Notes under the pieces: model-generated
What the model was told of the DNA's origin: nothing
The model's database searches: none
Seen by the model: only the letters and a program-made list of their open reading frames with translations
Program-made: the position numbers and the translations under genes
In this document: positions 27,901 to 33,078 of the stretch, piece after piece
Layout: each line of letters starts with the position of its first letter
How positions within the stretch are numbered: position 1 is the stretch's first letter
Origin: Streptomyces sp. NBC_01381
GTDB taxonomy: Bacteria; Actinomycetota; Actinomycetes; Streptomycetales; Streptomycetaceae
Assembly: GCF_026340305.1 (NCBI RefSeq)
Contig: NZ_JAPEPI010000002.1
Coordinates: 1,550,001-1,614,000 of the forward strand
Reading direction: 5' to 3'
Length of the DNA stretch: 64,000 nucleotides

Positions 27901-28186
27901 GGGAACGGCTGCCGGCCTGCGTCTTGTGCGCAGCGAAGGCCGCGACGCCACGCACTACGCCCTGGCCCTGGCGGCGTTCGCCGACGAGTCCCGCCTGACG
28001 CTGCGCTTGTCCCACCGCACGGACACCGTGACCCGGGCCGACGCCGAGTCGGCTGCCGGTGAACTCGCCCTGATCCTGGCGGAGATGGCCGCCGACCCGT
28101 ACGCCCCGGTGGCGAAGCTGCTGCGCCCCGAGCCGCACCCGGGACCGCTCCCCAAGCCGAGCGCCGACCAGACCCGTCGGCCGTGA
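18905..28186 (+). CDS. NRPS: C-A(Thr)-T-C-A(Val)-T-E-C
   Basis: 3093 residues; the ATG overlaps the upstream stop (ATGA). C1 (1-445, EntF-like) has HHLAIDG (His136). A1 (about 460-960) has YTSGSTGRPKG and NMYGITET; its pocket residues by motif alignment are D-F-W-N-I-G-M-V-H-K, the textbook threonine code. T1 Ser1005. C2 (1058-1500, LCL type, opening LSFAQRRLWFLH) has H-H-I-A-C-D-H, with the motif Gly replaced by His (His1194, Asp1198 kept). A2 (1525-2030) has pocket residues close to D-A-M-W-W-G-G-T-F-K, a valine-type code. T2 Ser2073. The E domain (2125-2615) has HHLSVDG (His2272), predicting D-Val. C3 (2635-3080, after-E type) has HHLILDG (His2783), and the protein stops after it with no A, T or TE. 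The chain must pass to a carrier on another protein. Thr is high confidence; Val is moderate. Confidence 0.95.
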   Translation: MSATLPLTTAQHGIWTGQQLAAPARYHVAAGFEVSGDLDPDLFDAAFRTVVAESEPLRTRLHVQEGQQPRQSAGTLPPWSVPRVDLSRERTPLAAAVEWMRADVARPFDLTGGPLFRTAFLRLSATRVCWYLGCHHLAIDGLGGALFARRLGDVYAALEGGTPPGPAPSVAIGTLLDTEHAYRASPDFAADRDFWRARLAGRPRPAAHRAAGPSGPSGGVAARGTARLPAAGFAALRPLAQRLGVRWPVLATAAGALLAHARSGSGDGEIVIGLPVACRTGETARTIAGTMSNTLSLRVEVRADRSAADMVRAIGAEMTEALAHQRYRQEDLHRDLGLTGSGQRIHDVAVNVMPFSFGRKFAGRPMTMHHIAVGPVDDLSVTVHPEAHRSGLRVDLYADSDQYGPAEAAAEARRYARLLGRLTAEPDRPVGEFDLLSAGERRRTVPRATVPDPRSDRRTLPELFESRAARTPHAAAVTHGPTTLSYGELNARANRLARSLVRRGAAPGRTVAVVLPRSADLIVALLAVTKTGAAYLPVDPEWPEERRALILADADPADTVNTDTFANHADTRADSADAAADLKDTDRAAPLTADHTAYVIYTSGSTGRPKGVLVPHRNLVSLLAATRTGFGFHSGDVWTMFHSSAFDFSVWEMWGALAHGGRLVVVPPDVARSPRDFLRLLADERVTVLNQTPSAFHALDRADAEDPRPGPKPALRRVIFGGEALHPDRLRDWQERYGDDGPALVNMYGITETTVHATRLDLTPRHSADPGSPIGTPLPGTRLYVLDHRLRPVPPGTAGELYVAGPGVATGYLNRPALTAERFVADPFGPPGSRLYRSGDRVRRRPDGDLEYLGRADDQLAVRGFRIEPAEVEAALLDQPGVTQAAVTARTDGAGTPRLLGYVVPDRAAAAEPAAPYLARIRTRLRETLPAHLVPARIVALDALPLTPNGKLDRAALPEPPDTAPSGPTAPATPAQRRVAALYGTVLGIAHAGPDDGFFDMGGDSISATRLVSAVRAELGVDIDVRDVFQHPTVAGLAARIAAAAPLVAGPAPLPGDPPDRLPLSFAQRRLWFLHTLTGPDSAYNVPLVLHLTGETDQEAMRAALADLTDRHATLRTVVREDQGIPYQHVLPPAKARPSLTVTRLPGVDGDGELSAALATAARHCFELETELPVRAELFHLAPGRQALLLLLHHIACDHASLEPLIADLATAYAARLRGAAPEWPPAPARHADFTLWQRGRLGTDEEPTPLAQRRRAHWTEALDGLPERIDLPADRHPGPDGDGPTDCGDTVDFRIPPVVHARIAALAAEEGSTLFMTVHTAVAALLTRLGAGTDVPVGTAVSERADARWDRLVGFLVNTVVLRSDTSGPVTFRELLRRVTRSDLAAFAHQDLPFDQVVKALAPHRAAGGQPLVQVMLTVTPALPETLRLPGLTATLGTAPTAAAKFELTFSLYEHRAADGTALGLDGRLEYRTALYDRATAQSIGNRLTRLLAHATAEPDTPVHLIDVLEEGERHRLLTTWGTTPASTVPATVPDRFAEQARRTPDAPALRTTDRTLSYAELDALSDGVAAQLSDRGATAGRPVAILMERSTDFVVAALAVLKCGAAYMPLDARAPAARQAGMTTAAGVRLLLVDDATAAAARAIEGARTFNVRALLDARDARPAPRSTRTPASLAYVIHTSGSTGTPKGVAISHADVVALASDSVWQSGGPPRTLMHSPHSFDASAMELWVPLLNGGDVTLAPPGELDLPTLARLVRGTGLSTLWLTSGLFQLVADEDPGCLRDLDAVWTGGDVVPPHAVRAVREHAPDTRVFNGYGPTEATTFATRHAVTDADLVLPRARSGVPIGRPMDGGRAYVLDPHLQPAPTGVTGELYLAGAGLARGYLNQPALTAERFVPDPHGGPGTRMYRSGDLARWLPGGTLAFVGRNDGQVKVRGHRVETEEVASALATHPDVRRAVVTVREDRPGRQRLTAYLVPADGRTLDTDAVQEHAARTLPDYMLPQAYVAMDRLPLTRHHKLDRAALPAPGRAAPRPGLPRTARERVLCDIVAELLDAPSTGIHDGFFDNGGDSITAIQLASRAHAAGLRISVRDVFRHSTVARLAEAAKAVAPDRAPTPDAADEGESTEALPLTPVMHWWLAQPGGDRASFSQHVTVRTPPGLTHEHVIASLQTLVDHHPALRLRLDVPGEPGRARLRTVPPGADSAAARGPADRVHRVDATADGHRLPELLADAVRAARARLDPATGAMVAAEFLDLGPDRPGRLVLAVHHLSVDGVSWRILLPDLAAAHRAVAAGRPAELPTAPTSFGGWAKYLTLQGETGARRDELPLWEDALTGTAPLTDPTRTATHRHSGSTVGSRTLTLPPERTRPLLTDVPAAFHCGVEPVLLTGLALALEEWRRRRGLTAAGQGLTVNVESHGRPDLPDRDLTRTVGWFTSMFPVRLEATGCTWTDVWTAGPRLGRALKRTKERLRAVPDRGIGYGVLRHLDPETTPGLARLPQPRISFNYLGRMAAHGTRDWHLTPDLTETAIAHGEADPRTEPGTEPDPAGPTTPGRAPHLVGLDALTLDGPHGPRLHATWTWDASALTDGETAELAELWFTALDALVIHARTAGSGGHTPSDLPLVPLTQQEVERLETAHPGLSDVLPLTPLQEGLLFHSLYAPHRPDTYQAQCVLHLRGDLDPAALRTAAAALLRRHPHLGAAFVHEDLARPVQAIPRPQSPPWRDVDLTRVHAARRDRVIARITDADLHERFDLDRPPLLRFTLFTLGPGEFRLALTHHHLILDGWSVSLLVGELLALHAQGGDPDALPPVTPYREHLAVLARSDRDAAREAWRAALDGVPDPVRPGAPPVAAPSAAPAGTARTETSVPLTESLRGLRTHGRTLNAAVQVAWALLLARRTGARDVVFATTVSGRQPELPGMESMIGLFINTVPVRLTVTASEPVMDLLTRFQREQSALLPHHHLGLGEIQRAAGRRDLFDTHVVFENYPIDRAGPAGTAAGLRLVRSEGRDATHYALALAAFADESRLTLRLSHRTDTVTRADAESAAGELALILAEMAADPYAPVAKLLRPEPHPGPLPKPSADQTRRP

Positions 28187-28204
28187 GAGGAAGGACCGAC
28201 CACC

Positions 28205-28405
28205 ATGACCACCAACCCCTTCGACGATGCCGAAGGCGTCTTCCATGTCCTGGTCAATGAGGACGGGCAGCACAGCCTGTGGCCCTCGTTCAGCCCGGTG
28301 CCCGCGGGCTGGCGGGCTGTGCTCAGCGACGCGAACCGGCAGTCGGCCCTCGCGTACGTCGACGAGCACTGGACGGACATGCGGCCGAGGGCGGCGCGCC
28401 AATAG
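28205..28405 (+). CDS. MbtH-like NRPS accessory protein
   Basis: 66 residues with the full MbtH pattern: NPFDD near the N-terminus, SLWPSF, PAGW and DEHWTDMRP, including the conserved tryptophans. These proteins bind adenylation domains and raise their activity or solubility. It lies 18 bp after the last NRPS gene and is the last gene before a strong hairpin, so it closes the PKS/NRPS operon. The start is supported by a GGAAGG stretch a few bases upstream. Confidence 0.97.
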   Translation: MTTNPFDDAEGVFHVLVNEDGQHSLWPSFSPVPAGWRAVLSDANRQSALAYVDEHWTDMRPRAARQ

Positions 28406-28408
28406 AAC

Positions 28409-28442
28409 GAGAGGGGCCGGCACTTCAGTGCCGGCCCCTCTC
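28409..28442. terminator. bidirectional hairpin terminator
   Basis: A perfect 15-bp inverted repeat (arms 28409-28423 and 28428-28442) with a TTCA loop lies between the stop codons of convergent genes mbtH and the methyltransferase. There is no long U tract, but the stem is very GC-rich. It separates the NRPS operon from the RiPP locus. Confidence 0.9.
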
Positions 28443-28458
28443 GCCCCGCTGCTCGCCG

Positions 28459-29196
28459 CTATTCGGTGCTGCGGACCGTGTACCAGTCGTAGGGGCCCAG
28501 GCCCCCGCCGAGATCCACGCCCTCCACCGCGAATCCGGCCGCGGCCACACAGGATTCGACTTCTTCGTGCCCGATGAGGAGAACCCGCTCACTGAACTCC
28601 ACCGCCGGCACTGTGTTCTCCGCGATCTCCTCGTTCGCCTCGATGCGAGTTCCCAGGGTGAGGAGATCCCCCTCGTCGACCGTGGCGGTGACGGTGACAA
28701 GACCACCCCCGCGCGTGTCGGGAAACGTCACACTCTGCTGCTGGAGAAGCGGCTCGTAGGCCTGCTTGGCGTAGTACTCGAACGAGAGCGAACCTCCCGG
28801 CTTCAGTACATCGCGTACGTGGGACAGAGCACCCACGAGTTCCTCGCGCGAGCGCACACAGGCCAGCGAGCCCAGCGTGGAATAGGCCGCGTCGAAGGCC
28901 CCGTTCACCGGCAGCTCATTCCGGAAATCCGCCTCGACCAGCGTTACGTTCCCCGGAACGCCCTTCGCGCGGAAAATGCTCAGCATCGGGTCGGAGTTGT
29001 CGACCCCGACCACCTCCGCGGCGATCGCTGCCACGGGAATCGCGATACGACCGGTGCCCACACCGATCTCGAGCACCCGAGAACCTGCGACGTACGGCCG
29101 AAGCCGCTCCACCGACGGGCCGATGTCCACGGCCGACGAGATCAGCGAGTCATACACGGACGCCACCGCGTCCCCGTACTGGACACTCGAGGTCAT
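28459..29196 (-). CDS. linM: SAM-dependent methyltransferase, left arm (LinM/CypM-type)
   Basis: 245 residues of the class I methyltransferase fold. Motif I reads LEIGVGTGRIAIP, followed by GVDNSDPMLSIF with the ribose-binding acidic residue, then DAAYSTLGSLACV and VLKPGGSLSFEYY. It is the last gene of the minus-strand arm and overlaps linL by 4 bp. In linaridins such as cypemycin, a methyltransferase of this type (CypM) dimethylates the N-terminal amine of the mature peptide, and the precursor of this arm has an Ala at the predicted core start. A second, related methyltransferase sits in the right arm (36455-37210), so each arm may have its own. Confidence 0.82.
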   Translation of the reverse strand: MTSSVQYGDAVASVYDSLISSAVDIGPSVERLRPYVAGSRVLEIGVGTGRIAIPVAAIAAEVVGVDNSDPMLSIFRAKGVPGNVTLVEADFRNELPVNGAFDAAYSTLGSLACVRSREELVGALSHVRDVLKPGGSLSFEYYAKQAYEPLLQQQSVTFPDTRGGGLVTVTATVDEGDLLTLGTRIEANEEIAENTVPAVEFSERVLLIGHEEVESCVAAAGFAVEGVDLGGGLGPYDWYTVRSTE

Positions 29197-29750
29197 GGGT
29201 TCACCGACTCATAGCCGAACACCATGTCGTACTTGGGGTCTTCACTGTGGTCGTAGCCCGAGTAACGCACCAACAGCACCTGGAAGTACGGGAATCCGGG
29301 CTCCGGTGCGATGCGGTGCCGGACGAATTCGTTGATGAGCCGACGGGTGGCCTTCTTGGACGCCTCGCCCTGCGGCGTCGTCGCTCCCGGGTTGTGCAAC
29401 AGCGTTGACGTCACATCGAAGATGGCCTTCTCGAAACGGCGGCCGGGGAACCAGAACGTGTGGATCATCTTGCGCGGACTGATGGAGTACACCTCCCGCC
29501 ATTCCGTGTGCTCCGACTTGTCCTCGTTCGCGAGCCGGTAGAGGAAGTGCTGGTCCTCCACGGACGGATTCGGAGCGAAGAAGCGCCAGTTCGGGATGGC
29601 GATACCGGACCCCGTCTTGTCCGCCTTCCGGATCCTGTCGTAACTGCGGTCGGGGTGCTGGGCCAGTACCGATGCGATGAACCAGCCCGCGAGGACCACC
29701 GGAACGGCCCGCTCCAGGACATCCGCCGCCGCTCCCGTTGCCCTTCTCAT
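29193..29750 (-). CDS. linL: LinL-like linaridin biosynthesis protein, left copy
   Basis: 185 residues with one N-terminal hydrophobic segment (AVPVVLAGWFIASVLAQHP). Its body contains PNWRFFAPNPSVEDQHFLYR, EWREVYSISPRKMIHTFWF and RRFEKAIFD. The same blocks occur in the right-arm copy at 34953-35534, so the two are paralogues. The size, the anchor plus QHP/NWxFFAPNP pattern, and the position directly after a membrane-hydrolase pair match the LinL (CypL) family, which is found in all linaridin clusters and is required with LinH for modification of the peptide (dehydrobutyrine and/or D-residue formation). The catalytic mechanism is not known to me. It overlaps the hydrolase gene by 4 bp (ATGA) and the methyltransferase by 4 bp. 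Confidence 0.82.
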   Translation of the reverse strand: MRRATGAAADVLERAVPVVLAGWFIASVLAQHPDRSYDRIRKADKTGSGIAIPNWRFFAPNPSVEDQHFLYRLANEDKSEHTEWREVYSISPRKMIHTFWFPGRRFEKAIFDVTSTLLHNPGATTPQGEASKKATRRLINEFVRHRIAPEPGFPYFQVLLVRYSGYDHSEDPKYDMVFGYESVNP

Positions 29751-30751
29751 GCCGCCTCCCGCTGTTCCTGCCGGCCGTCGCCCAGCATTCCCTCGATGGC
29801 CTTGGCCGTGAGCGCGGCGGTTCCCGTCCCACTGACGACGGAGAAATGTGTCGCGTCCGGAATGGTGGTCACCTCGCCCCGGGTGCCGGAAGAGACGTAC
29901 TCATCGAGCAGTTCGCGATGCTCGGGGCTGTTCCGCAGCGTCAGCTCGGCCGCTATAACGGAAACAGGAATTTCCAGCCGGTCCAGCGGCCTGCCGCCGT
30001 CGATCATGAACGCATAGGAGTGGCCCCACTCCCGCCGCGCCGCGCGCCAGGTGGCGGAGGCCGAGACTTCGAGGCGCAGCGCCCGATGGTGGGCGGTTCC
30101 CCGAGCGAAGGCGAACATCTCCTTCTTGTCCAGGAGCAGGCCGCCGCCGAAGAGGGTCGTCCACGGCCCCAGCTTTATCGTCATGTCCGCCGCCCGGGCC
30201 CCCTCGCGCTGCCTCGGGGAGTGCAGCAGCTCGCGCGGGTGCGTGGGGTCCACCAGGATCACCCCCTCCACCAGCTCGGGAGCTGCCGCCGCGGCGCGGT
30301 GGACGAGGTAGCCCCCGAGGGAGTGCCCGGCCAGCACGCAGGTGCGCCGGCCGCCGAGCGCGACGGTGACCACGTCCACCAGGTCGTTCACGGACTCGCT
30401 CAGCGAGTACGCATCAGGGCAGCGCCGCAGGGAACTGCGGTAGCCGGCCCGGTCGTACAGCACGACGGTGACCGCCGGGTCCAGGTGGTCGGCGACGAGC
30501 AGCCACGCCGTGGACGTGCTCATCAGTCCCGCGTCGCAGACCAGCACAGGGCCGTCCGGTGCGCCGCGCCGCAGGTGGTACGTGATGACGTTCCCGCTCC
30601 CGCAGCGCGTGCTGTGGCGCTCGAACCCGCTGTGGCCGCGCCAGGTCGCGACGGTCGCGTAACCCTGGTGCACGAGCCCGGTGGCGAGACACGCGGCAAG
30701 GCCGGCGCCGGTCAGCTTCGGGAACGACAGCGAGCCGATTCCGGGGATCAC
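29747..30751 (-). CDS. linG: alpha/beta hydrolase, LinG-like (C-terminal half of a split LinH)
   Basis: 334 residues from the GTG at 30751, chosen because it forms a GTGA overlap with the upstream stop; the longer frame beyond it is the neighbouring gene out of frame. The nucleophile elbow is LAGHSLGGY, an oxyanion-type segment is LVCDAGLMSTST, DPTHPREL follows strand 6, and a candidate catalytic His lies in DATHFSV near the C-terminus. It aligns along its length with residues about 300-610 of the fused protein at 33079-34956 (shared RAGY.(G/S)SLRR, HSLGG, DP(T/S)HP). In type-B linaridin clusters such as legonaridin the two LinH halves are, as I recall, encoded separately like this. Its role is peptide modification with LinE and LinL, inferred from the family. 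Confidence 0.82.
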   Translation of the reverse strand: MIPGIGSLSFPKLTGAGLAACLATGLVHQGYATVATWRGHSGFERHSTRCGSGNVITYHLRRGAPDGPVLVCDAGLMSTSTAWLLVADHLDPAVTVVLYDRAGYRSSLRRCPDAYSLSESVNDLVDVVTVALGGRRTCVLAGHSLGGYLVHRAAAAAPELVEGVILVDPTHPRELLHSPRQREGARAADMTIKLGPWTTLFGGGLLLDKKEMFAFARGTAHHRALRLEVSASATWRAARREWGHSYAFMIDGGRPLDRLEIPVSVIAAELTLRNSPEHRELLDEYVSSGTRGEVTTIPDATHFSVVSGTGTAALTAKAIEGMLGDGRQEQREAA

Positions 30752-31584
30752 TCCGTTTCCCCCGTCCCCTTGGCCAACGCGCGTACGGCCGGATAGGTGG
30801 AAGAGAACGCCAACGCGAATCGGGACAGGCCCATCAGCCGGGCATTGGCCAGGTGGAAGCCGCCCATCACGACCAAACCGGCATCGATGAACCTGCCCTT
30901 CTTGAGCAGCAGCAGCGGAAATCCGCATTCGATGGCGAGCACGGTGTGACAGAGCGCGCGGGCTGCTATCGGATGCTTCTCAAGATTCTTGAAGAACCAT
31001 TCGTCGCCGTACGTCTGGGTGCGCATGATCTTTGTCAGCGCTTCACCGGAACGCCAGGTGTCGCCGGGGAGCTTGGCCCACCCAGATGCCCCGTACGACA
31101 GCACGGTCTGGGCGCCGATGAAATGGACCGCGGCCGTGCGGCTCGACTCGGTGCCCCCGGCCCTGCCGAGAGCAGCTGCCGCTTGCACAAGGAAGGAAAC
31201 CTGGTCGGACCCGTCGGTGCCGAACAAATGCCGATGGTAGACAAGGATCTGGCTGCCTGCGAGATATGCGTCGGCTGCCATCCGCACTTTGTTGTTCCGT
31301 ACCGGGGAAATGAGCACCGCTGCCGCCAGGGCCCGTGATCCATGGATTGCCTGTGTGACGGTCTCACGGGCGAGTAAATCCCTGGCCGCCTGCGTGAATC
31401 TGCTCTTGGCAGGAACCTGGTCTCGCAGCCGGGTCCAGTCGTTGAGCCCGCCCGGCATTCGGTCACTCTTACGTACCAAGTACTCAAGGCTCGAAAGGAG
31501 ATGAGTGGTGGCGGAGATTCGCTCGGCGGTGGAGAGGGGCCGGGCACGCACGGATTCCGCGACTTTCCGGACACATGACAGCAT
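30748..31584 (-). CDS. linE: multi-spanning membrane protein, LinE-like (N-terminal half of a split LinH)
   Basis: 278 residues with about five hydrophobic segments, including the ones around ALAAAVLISP, HFIGAQTVLSYGASGW, LCHTVLAIECGFPLLLL and AGLVVMGGFHLANARLMG. It aligns with the first 290 residues of the fused LinH-like protein in the right arm; shared blocks are SSLEYL, GGLNDW, H(R)(H/Y)(L)FGTDGSDQV, LSYGASGW.KL and RT(Q/R)TYG. The organisation recalls the HTTM/VKGC-like membrane domain reported for linaridin LinH proteins. It is the first enzyme gene after the minus-strand precursor and a hairpin, and is coupled to the hydrolase by a GTGA overlap, so the split is genuine and not a frameshifted fusion. 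Confidence 0.8.
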   Translation of the reverse strand: MLSCVRKVAESVRARPLSTAERISATTHLLSSLEYLVRKSDRMPGGLNDWTRLRDQVPAKSRFTQAARDLLARETVTQAIHGSRALAAAVLISPVRNNKVRMAADAYLAGSQILVYHRHLFGTDGSDQVSFLVQAAAALGRAGGTESSRTAAVHFIGAQTVLSYGASGWAKLPGDTWRSGEALTKIMRTQTYGDEWFFKNLEKHPIAARALCHTVLAIECGFPLLLLKKGRFIDAGLVVMGGFHLANARLMGLSRFALAFSSTYPAVRALAKGTGETE

Positions 31585-31612
31585 GCTCTCTATCCCTATT
31601 GCTGGGCAGCGG

Positions 31613-31649
31613 GACGTCCTTGCCGATCATTTCGATCGGCAAGGACGTC
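31613..31649 (-). terminator. attenuator-like hairpin between precursor and enzyme genes (left arm)
   Basis: A perfect 16-bp inverted repeat (31613-31628 and 31634-31649, 5-nt loop) lies between the precursor stop (31662) and the linE start (31584). No U tract follows on the minus strand. It probably limits read-through, or stabilises the upstream transcript so that precursor mRNA exceeds enzyme mRNA. A matching hairpin occurs in the right arm. Confidence 0.85.
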
Positions 31650-31661
31650 ACGGAATCTGAA

Positions 31662-31829
31662 TTACCAGATGTTCTTGGTGACCGTGTACACGACGGCGGC
31701 GGCCGCCGCACAGCCCGGAACGGCGACAATCGTGAAGGTGGCCATGACCGGCTCAGCTGTCACCTCCGGGTCATTCGCGGCAAGGAAGCCGGCCAGTGAA
31801 GGGTCCTGGTTTACCTTTTCGAGCAGCAT
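31662..31829 (-). CDS. linA: linaridin-type precursor peptide A1
   Basis: 55 residues from the ATG at 31829, preferred over the ATG at 31844 because GGAGAG sits a few bases before it; the longer form would add MDGEI. The first 29 residues are acidic/polar (leader) and end in EPVM. The remaining 26 start ATFTIVAVPG and end YTVTKNIW, with four Thr, one Cys and an Ala run. The junction has PxxxTF (residues 27-32), matching the PxxxTP motif that spans the leader/core junction in cypemycin-type linaridins, where the mature peptide starts ATP. By analogy cleavage would be before Ala30. The lone Cys is not C-terminal and no LinD-type decarboxylase is present, so no aminovinyl-cysteine is expected. 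Confidence 0.78.
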   Translation of the reverse strand: MLLEKVNQDPSLAGFLAANDPEVTAEPVMATFTIVAVPGCAAAAAVVYTVTKNIW

Positions 31830-31879
31830 GATCTCTCCATCCATTCGTGAATCGTTGTTACGGATCGATGAATGCCGTC

Positions 31880-31910
31880 ACTTTAGGCACAGCTCATACG
31901 CGGGGAGCAA
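31880..31910 (-). promoter_or_regulatory. candidate promoter of the left arm
   Basis: On the minus strand a TTGCTC (-35-like, 31905-31910) and a TAAAGT (-10-like, 31880-31885) are separated by 19 nt, which is long for sigma-HrdB. It would give a leader of about 45 nt before the A1 start. Based on sequence similarity only. Confidence 0.3.
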
Positions 31911-32293
31911 GGTCTTCTTGGCTTCTTTCTGCCGCGGAGGGCTCCCTCACCTGTTTTCCGACACTTACGTTTGTCACATTCAAGTGGGAGTCGCGCACGT
32001 CACCACGCTTTCACTCCGACGTCGGCGAACCCAGGTTGGCCGGAAAGTGCCTCCCGGTTGCTCGATGCGACCAGAAGCAGACCGGTGGTGACCAGGCGCG
32101 GTTGGCGGTAGGGCGGGTGGGCCACCAGGGGTTCAGTCGGCCGGGCGTCGCCCGCAGGGGCTGAATACCGGTCGGCCGGTTTGAGCCACCAGGGCGGACC
32201 GGAATTCAGCGCCCTCCGGCCTTTGTTCTCACTGGTCAACGCGTAAAGCATGACTAATGTCATCGTTAGCTTCACGCCAAGGGCTTTTCAGTA

Positions 32294-32309
32294 TGTGATG
32301 CACGTCACA
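32294..32309. promoter_or_regulatory. CRP-like binding site
   Basis: Perfect TGTGA-N6-TCACA palindrome, which also satisfies the GTG-N6-GNCAC pattern described for Streptomyces Crp. It lies just upstream of the candidate right-arm promoter, about 170 bp before precursor A2. Crp controls secondary metabolism in S. coelicolor; a role here is inferred. Confidence 0.5.
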
Positions 32310-32319
32310 CTGAATGGGC

Positions 32320-32350
32320 TTGATTTCAAGCTTCGCAATCTTTCTATAGT
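32320..32350 (+). promoter_or_regulatory. candidate promoter of the right arm
   Basis: TTGATT (32320-32325) and TATAGT (32345-32350) with a 19-nt spacer, ten bases downstream of the CRP-like palindrome. The good -10 box supports a start near 32357, leaving an untranslated leader of about 120 nt before A2. Confidence 0.4.
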
Positions 32351-32477
32351 GGTGCCTGCATGGGGGAGTTGATCGATCGCTGGCGAGCAGCTGTCGAGTG
32401 AGAAATTCATGGACGGTGTTCCATGCGGAAATCTCCTCCCCGACGCCTCGATTGGAATCAACAGTGAGGAATGGATC

Positions 32478-32669
32478 ATGGGCAACATTGCTGCCTTTAT
32501 GAACCAGCAGGAGCTGGGCTCCCTTGAGGACGGTCTGACGAACACCGACGGCGTTCCCGTCATGGCCACCCCGGCCGTGGCAGTGCCGGTCACCGTCAAG
32601 ATCACGGCAGGCATTGTCGCCTTCACCGTCCCGGTGGGTGCGTACGTCGCCGGCCGCGTCGTCAACTAA
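32478..32669 (+). CDS. linA: linaridin-type precursor peptide A2
   Basis: 63 residues from the ATG at 32478, preceded by GTGAGGAATGG; a longer in-frame ATG at 32409 has no ribosome-binding site. Residues 1-29 form a polar, acidic leader (MNQQELGSLEDGLTNTDG inside it) ending GVPVM. Residues 30-63 are a hydrophobic Thr/Val/Ala/Pro-rich core starting ATPAVAVPVT and ending GAYVAGRVVN. The junction has an exact PxxxTP motif (P27, T31, P32), so an ATP-starting mature peptide like cypemycin is predicted. Four Thr (31, 39, 43, 50) are dehydrobutyrine candidates. There is no Cys and hence no AviCys. Its leader has the same length as that of A1 on the opposite strand. Confidence 0.85.
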   Translation: MGNIAAFMNQQELGSLEDGLTNTDGVPVMATPAVAVPVTVKITAGIVAFTVPVGAYVAGRVVN

Positions 32670-32711
32670 AGGCCGCCAGGCTTTCCGAGCATCTTCGAAA
32701 AGGAGATCAGA

Positions 32712-32918
32712 ATGACTCTCATCATCGACAGCGTGCGTTCGATCACGGAGCCGACCCTGACCGAGGGCGAGCAGGACCGGATCACCCGCACCATGCCTGT
32801 CGCCTTCACCCCGGCCGTTCTGGTCACCTGCCCGTACGCGGGCGGCGGCCTCGCGGCCGGCGCGACCATAGTGGGCGCCTACGAGCTCGGCCGTGCCGCC
32901 GGCGCCGGCGGCAAGTAA
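32712..32918 (+). CDS. linA: linaridin-type precursor peptide A3
   Basis: 68 residues; AAGGAG lies about 7 bases before the ATG. An acidic N-terminal part (TEPTLTEGEQDRITRT) is followed by MPVAFTP, an exact PxxxTP (P29, T33, P34), then a Gly/Ala-rich C-terminus. It shares VGAYxxGR (VGAYELGR) with the end of A2 (VGAYVAGR), so the two are probably diverged duplicates. If cleavage follows the same register the core starts at Phe32, not Ala, so N-dimethylation chemistry may differ. One internal Cys (Cys40). It is more diverged than A1 and A2, hence lower certainty that it is processed to a product. Confidence 0.75.
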   Translation: MTLIIDSVRSITEPTLTEGEQDRITRTMPVAFTPAVLVTCPYAGGGLAAGATIVGAYELGRAAGAGGK

Positions 32919-32997
32919 AGAACACCGTCAGCAGCCCTTGTACATGAGTGTGGGCTTCTGAAGCCGCTCGGAGAGTGACATCTGCGAGCACGAGGCG

Positions 32998-33034
32998 AGC
33001 TGTCGGGCCGCGCCGCAATCGCGGCCCGACAGCT
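32998..33034 (+). terminator. attenuator-like hairpin between precursors and linH (right arm)
   Basis: A perfect 15-bp inverted repeat (32998-33012 and 33020-33034, 7-nt loop), followed by TTTCACATATT. It lies between the A3 stop and the linH start, mirroring the hairpin of the left arm. It probably sets a high precursor-to-enzyme transcript ratio. Confidence 0.85.
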
Positions 33035-33078
33035 TTCACATATTAGCTCACCCATGGTTCAGTCGTGAGGAATATCCT

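Larger units (their letters stand above)
31845..32477. other. divergent regulatory region between the two precursor arms
   Basis: About 630 bp with no credible gene; short frames here lack ribosome-binding sites and typical codon use. It is visibly less GC-rich than its flanks from about 32210 onward. It holds a direct repeat GCCACCAGGG (32121-32130 and 32185-32194), a small inverted repeat ATGAC-TAAT-GTCAT (32250-32263), a CRP-like palindrome and candidate promoters for both arms, listed separately. Confidence 0.7.

Noticed and set aside
30748..30751. The linE/linG boundary as a frameshift that broke a fused linH
   Set aside because: The stop and GTG start form a clean GTGA overlap, as at several other junctions in this locus, and both halves are complete relative to the fused protein.
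31669..32091. Plus-strand frame across precursor A1 and the regulatory gap
   Set aside because: No ribosome-binding site, no family resemblance, and it is antisense to the better-supported A1 precursor.
32409..32477. N-terminal extension of precursor A2 from an upstream ATG
   Set aside because: The ATG at 32478 has a ribosome-binding stretch and gives a leader of the same length as A1; the upstream one has neither.
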